Origin: Epiperipatus broadwayi
Lineage: Eukaryota > Onychophora > Udeonychophora > Euonychophora > Peripatidae
DNA: 64,000 nt
Assembly (NCBI GenBank): GCA_028023455.1
Contig: JAQFVV010000503.1
Location: forward strand, 122,001-186,000
Reading direction: 5' to 3'
Part shown: in pieces, positions 59,573 to 64,000 of the stretch
Layout of the letters: each line of letters opens with the position of its first letter
How positions within the stretch are numbered: the stretch's first letter is position 1
Translations under genes and position numbers: made by a program
Notes under the pieces: model-generated
Told to the model about the DNA's origin: nothing
The model's database searches: none
Seen by the model: the letters and a program-made list of their open reading frames with translations, nothing else

Positions 59573-60918
59573 TATATAGCCACTCATGCTGGGGGATTGA
59601 GAATCACCCCTGGGTTTTTCCTTAAATCTAGTACGAGAGATGTCAAGATCGCTGTTGGTTCTTCAAAAGATTTTTGTTCTCTCGGGACTATTAGAATAAC
59701 GTCTCCTCTGGGGACTCCCCGAATTTGACCTATGTCTATATCTTACAGCGTTTACAGCCGGCTCTCTAAGTTGAGGTTTGAATCCCCTATCTCTCGTGTC
59801 ATAAGTTGGTCTAGCTTTGTTGAAAGTGCTCAACAATTCTGCCATTTGTTCCACTGTTTTCCTTTCAGTTCCTATGAGCATTTGCTCAACATTATGAGGA
59901 AAACTATGGTGAACTATCCTGACAATTTGTTGTTCAGATAATGGATCTGCTGTTAAAAAGCGTAATTTCGCCACTTGCCTTCTAAAAAAAAACGAACGGT
60001 TCACCAGGTTGCCATTTATCTTGCGACATCTGTTGATAAAGATTTTCCTGATAATCTTCACTCCAATAACTAGCTAAAATAGCAATTTTATATTCGGCAA
60101 AAGTGACGGGTTTTTTATATAAAGAGTCCCACTAAGATTGAGGCCCACCTTGTAAATGGCTACAAGCTATTACGATCATAACCTCCTCACTTAATTGATT
60201 CAGAGTGTAATAGCACTCCAAACTATTTAAATGCTCCATAGGAGCTTCACCTTGATGGCCAGAAAATATCTGTATTTTCAAAAACTGGTTCATGATTGCC
60301 GGATTGTTTATAATGTGCATGTTTGCACTCAAGTGGTCACACTGTTTTATTTCCATTTGCTAACTATTCTTTTGATTTACTTTCCAAGCTAAATCCGTCA
60401 TTCCGACTTTTATCTCTTCAATTACTTTTCTATCTTCTATCTTATTTTTTTCAATTACTTTGTAAGCGGTCTCTATTTGATTTCCTACTTGTGTTTTAAT
60501 CTCTTCTATTTCTTCCCTAATTTGTCCTTTTATTTTATTTTGGCCCATTTCGTTCTGGTCCTTTAACTTTTCAAGCATTTCAGCTTGCCCTTCCAATTTA
60601 CTCTTCATTTCATTATTTTGGTTTTTAAGCTCTTCAGCTATTTTTTTATATTCTTTGACTGTTTCTTTTTGTTTTTCAAACATGCGAGTTAATAAAGCTA
60701 TGATTTCCCTCTTCTCTTCTTTTTGCTCAACCACTTTTTCATTTTTATCTTTTTGTTCCTCACTAGAAGCATTCTCTACTTCTTTCGCTTGAGTTTCCAT
60801 TTTTTCTTCACTGGGGACCTTTTCTATTTCACTAGTTTCTGTTTTATTTTGTTTTTTGCTGGGAACATTGTCTGTTTTTTTTACCTTGAGTCTCCATTCT
60901 AGGTTTATTTCTTGTCAT
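59573..60918 (-). pseudogene. Gag pseudogene of the LTR element
   Basis: Gag forms the particle that packages element RNA. The minus-strand reading starts at the ATG ending at 60918. A long charged coiled coil follows (60800-60363, many E and K, with K-E-Y-K-K-I-A-E-E-L-K type heptads). Next is a capsid-like region (60356-59995) with F-L-K-I-Q-I-F-S-G-H-Q-G-E-A-P-M-E-H, L-Q-G-G-P-Q-S and Y-K-K-P-V-T-F-A-E-Y-K. A basic tail rich in Arg and Ser follows (R-Y-R-H-R-S, Q-R-R-R-Y), and no zinc knuckle is seen. Breaks are in-frame stops at 60360-60362, 60132-60134 and 59663-59665, and frameshifts at homopolymers at about 60875-60882 and 59984-59992. The second stop sits in a W-rich spot and looks like a TGG-to-TAG change. 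The protein cannot be made whole. Confidence 0.75.
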
Positions 60919-61336
60919 ATTTATATTTTTAAACTTTACTTTTTTATATTATTTTTCTTCAATATTATATTTTATTCATGCTCATAAGTTTACTAATTTC
61001 TATTTTATTTATTTCTTACTAAACTGGAAATACATGCTGACTCCACCCCTCCTTTGTCCATTTTTCTCTACCCAATCTTAATGCTTTTACTCCGCCCAAA
61101 CACCCAACTGTCTCTGATTTAACATAATGATTTATTTCAACTAATGTAAATAGCATAAAACTCTCTTCATTTAAAGAAAACAAAGTTTTTGGTCAATTCT
61201 TTTTTTTTTATTTTTAAATTAATACCATTTTACGTATGTAATTTAGCTTTTGTATAGATTTTTTTAAACAAGAAACAAAGCATTTATTTACTATTGTTTC
61301 TTAGGTCCAGCCCCAAACATTGGGAAAAGCCATTTA
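60919..61336 (-). other. LTR element leader with candidate primer-binding site
   Basis: The leader between the 5' LTR and gag. TGGCTTTTCCC begins three to four bases after the LTR end (near 61332) and may be the primer site. Confidence 0.45.
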
Positions 61337-62869
61337 TGTACCGGGTGAAACCGCTGAAACCACCTACTTATGCATACATATAAGTTTTGGGCTTGTTTCA
61401 AACTCCTTCATAATACATTTATAATCTTATAAAGATTACATGAACGAACCGGCACGTTCAAGCAAAATGGGAGATCTTATTGATAGCTTTAACTATCAAC
61501 AATGGCCCATCTTGGCTGCTAGATTCAAACCCCTACTATCCAAATACTTTATTTGTTTCTGGGTAAACCCCAGGGGTGCCAGCTAGTCTGAAGACTAACG
61601 TATTCGGGCAGTAGGCTCATAATCCAGTGCTCGAAACATTCCCTAAAACTAGCTCAGTCTGATTTTAATTGACTAAATTTAAACATCTTTATAAATCTGA
61701 TTTAACACACACACATTTTTAAAGTAACATTTCTAAACTAGTTTACATATTTTTGTAGATTTTATTAGTAGAACACTGGTATTTATCTAATTTAACTAAT
61801 AACACTGATATAATGATCATGCACATATTAACTCATATAGCATTCACAAATATAATAATAAAGCATTAATAGCATTTGAAACTTAAACACACATATCAAT
61901 AGTTCATTTTATGTATGATAGAGTTCATATAATTTGAATCTTGAATATTTACGAATTACAGCTGTGGCTACTATGTATAACAGATAATAAATAAATGTTT
62001 ACCTAGGATTTTTGGAACAGGGATATTGCTTGTTGTTGGCTGCTTCTGCTGCTTCTGATGGATTATATCTAACTGGTTAGATTGGGATGTTTCTGGAAGA
62101 GATTTTATGCGAATCTATTGGTCTTATTCTTGAAGACAGTTGAACATTTGACAGAGGATTTCTGAGTTGTTATGCAAACATTATTTCACAGGCAAGTTTT
62201 GATAACCTTGTTGGACTAAAAAGGCTGAAGCATGAGCATATATTTCCAAAAGTTGCTCAACAATGCATTTTTGTTTCTAGATACATAATAGAAATGCACT
62301 GTTATCTCAAAACTGAAACAAGACTGTCACTGCAAACTAGACTGAAAACTGTGATGTGTTGTCTGTGTAATATCCTCCAGCAAATATCTTTTGTCAAATT
62401 TCATTGGTAATTAATCCTATGACAATGTGTTTTTTGATTGATTGTTTAATTATTAGTAGCTATTTCAAAACATGTTGTTTTCATATCTTTAATTAGTAGT
62501 GCACCACTGTGTTTTTTTAAATATATTTTTCATTTATTTATAATATTTAATACTGATACATTTATTTTACATTCGCACGTACATATATAATTTTATTCTA
62601 CACATCAAAACTAGTTTTAATACTATTTTTTTTTTATTCAATTCGAATGAAAAGAGATTTATATTTTGAAGCATTTAATTTATAATAATAACACTCTTTA
62701 ACTTTTATGAACTCTTAGTTTTATCTTTTCTAAACAAAACTCCCCCTCTCCCCTTTTAATCAATTAATTTTTATTTTTTTTCAAACTCTTTTACGAAAGA
62801 TTTTTTTATTTTAATAATTTTTTTAGAGAAAATTATTTTATATACATGTGCCAATTTGGCCTTGGCACA
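61337..62869 (-). repeat. 5' LTR (1533 bp) with promoter deletion
   Basis: Compared with the 3' LTR, about 43 bp are missing near 62347, including the TATAAATAG box. The deletion is bounded by CTG on both sides in the intact copy, consistent with a small slippage deletion. Confidence 0.85.
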
Positions 62870-62881
62870 ATATATATATAT

Positions 62882-64000
62882 AATATTAAATAAAAATGGG
62901 TTAGCTCAGTTAATAATTATGTTTGGTTAAATGCAAATAATTAATAAATAAATATTCTGCATTAATATTAAATGTTCCACTAGCTCAAATTCAAAAATAA
63001 AAATAAGGTTCAATTTTTAAAATAAATAAATAAATATTTATTATTTCATGAGACTTGGAAGTGAAAATACAGGTGACAAAAAAGATTAAATTGAGCCAAT
63101 ATCCCACAGGATACTACCTCAATGGCATAAGAAAACTATCCCCCCTATTATTATCTCAAATAATAAACTTATAGTATTTTTATGACTTTAATAAATCCTA
63201 TTCATTAAGATTAAACTAATAATTAAATCTTAATTTTCTATATATAATAATTTACCTCAATAAAATCTCAGGTTCATAAAACTATTTTAAGTTAATTAAA
63301 ATTATGGTAGTAAAACATGAGAAGGAATTTTTATGTCATACTCTACTACACAAACTAATAATAACAAATAATAATAATAATCTTCATTGTATGAACTAGT
63401 TCTGTATATCTCTTTCTTCACTATAATTTTTATTACTATAATAAAATAATAAAATACTATAATACAATCTTTTATCTCCATATAATAATGTAAGAAAATA
63501 TGTGATAGCACTCAGTAATCTGAAAATATAAAGGTGTGTGGCAATGGATAGCATATAATTCACTGTACCATTACGATAACTAATTTATGACCATAAGATA
63601 ATATAAATATGATTACTTAAATAAATTCCAAGAAAATATTCAAATTCTTAAAATAATTCTTTATTTATCTCTGTGCAAAATTATATGTTTGTTTCTATTA
63701 TTCCAGATGTATCATGCATTTGAATGGAAAAGAAAACAGTCTTAACACACAAATTTTTGAAAAACAAATTTTAACAAAGTTTTATTATAATAATAAAAAA
63801 AAATAAACAATTTATTTACAATAATTACACTGGATATCTTCAATTTACACCGTTCTACATTTTATATTACTTAGTTATTAAAACAATCTAGAATTTATTT
63901 AAGTCTTCATTCTGACTTAAAATAATTATAATAATAAAACAATACAATTTTATTTATCTTTTGTGATCAACCTTTATGATAAAATTACATTTTATTATAC
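62882..64000. repeat. Second copy of the 37.8-kb repeat family, cut by the window end
   Basis: Blocks such as TTAGCTCA, ATGAGAC, AATATC, CTCAATGGCATAAGAA, TTTTATGACTTT and AATCTCAGG occur in the same order as at 37840-38220. Diverged, non-coding, and continuing past the window. Confidence 0.6.

Larger units (their letters stand above)
56174..62869 (-). mobile_element. LTR retrotransposon, minus strand, broken gag, no pol
   Basis: LTRs lie at 56174-57735 (3' LTR) and 61337-62869 (5' LTR), and read on the minus strand they begin TGTGCC and end GGTACA or GTACA. ATAT flanks both ends. A purine-rich GGTGGGGGTG precedes the 3' LTR in the element sense. TGGCTTTTCCC, a possible primer site, lies three to four bases after the 5' LTR. 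The 3.6-kb interior encodes a gag with stops and shifts, and no pol domain was found. Together with the gag-only element at 14-21 kb, it indicates a group of non-autonomous elements. Confidence 0.85.

Overview
The window looks like transposon-rich, intergenic or intronic DNA from an AT-rich metazoan genome. The reasons are long (TA)n tracts, non-LTR retrotransposon remains, Penelope-like element (PLE) remains, long-terminal-repeat (LTR) elements, and no recognisable host exon. The mix (an RTE-type LINE with a TGATGA-type tail, PLEs with hammerhead ribozymes, ribozyme-bearing tandem repeats) suggests a lophotrochozoan, perhaps a cephalopod mollusc. That placement is an inference from repeat content, not from a marker gene. 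No host protein-coding gene, rRNA or tRNA was recognised.

Layout. 2.4-8 kb: two PLE 3' ends in opposite orientation surround an array of about 422-bp ribozyme-bearing repeats (3.7-5.3 kb). A 5'-truncated LINE with a long open reverse transcriptase frame follows (5.95-7.89 kb, minus). 8.8-9.5 kb: a second, decayed LINE. 11.1 kb: an isolated hammerhead ribozyme between inverted arms. 12.7-13.0 kb: a fold-back copy of the 422-bp repeat with a target-site duplication. 14.1-21.7 kb: a young LTR element with 2.6-kb LTRs, a gag-like frame and no pol. 22.6-24.2 kb: a solo LTR inside (TA)n. 28.6-29.7 kb: a decayed PLE reverse transcriptase. 30.7-31.7 kb: fold-back repeats. 32.8-37.8 kb: a 1.8-kb repeat present 2.2 times, one copy inside a large inverted repeat. 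37.8-42.1 kb: a candidate very long solo LTR. 43.1-44.2 kb: PLE remains. 48.7-49.3 kb and 54.0-55.1 kb: three more subfamilies of hammerhead repeats. 55.4-56.2 kb: a palindromic pair of PLE 3' ends. 56.2-62.9 kb: a minus-strand LTR element with a broken gag, no pol, and a 5' LTR that lacks its TATA region. From 62.9 kb: the start of another copy of the 37.8-kb family.

The main result is a set of type I hammerhead ribozymes read directly from the sequence (core CTGANGA, a stem II hairpin, GAAA, a very short stem III, and a cleavable NUH). They lie in repeats of about 420-450 bp and in PLE 3' ends. The four repeat subfamilies share internal landmarks, so they form one superfamily resembling the animal retrozymes reported to move with PLE machinery. 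Several loci share one geometry: two 5'-incomplete copies joined head to head, with 3' ends pointing outward, often into (TA)n. One fold-back junction falls exactly at a predicted ribozyme cleavage site. PLEs could supply the reverse transcriptase and endonuclease for these non-coding elements, and the gag-only LTR elements would likewise need help from elsewhere in the genome.
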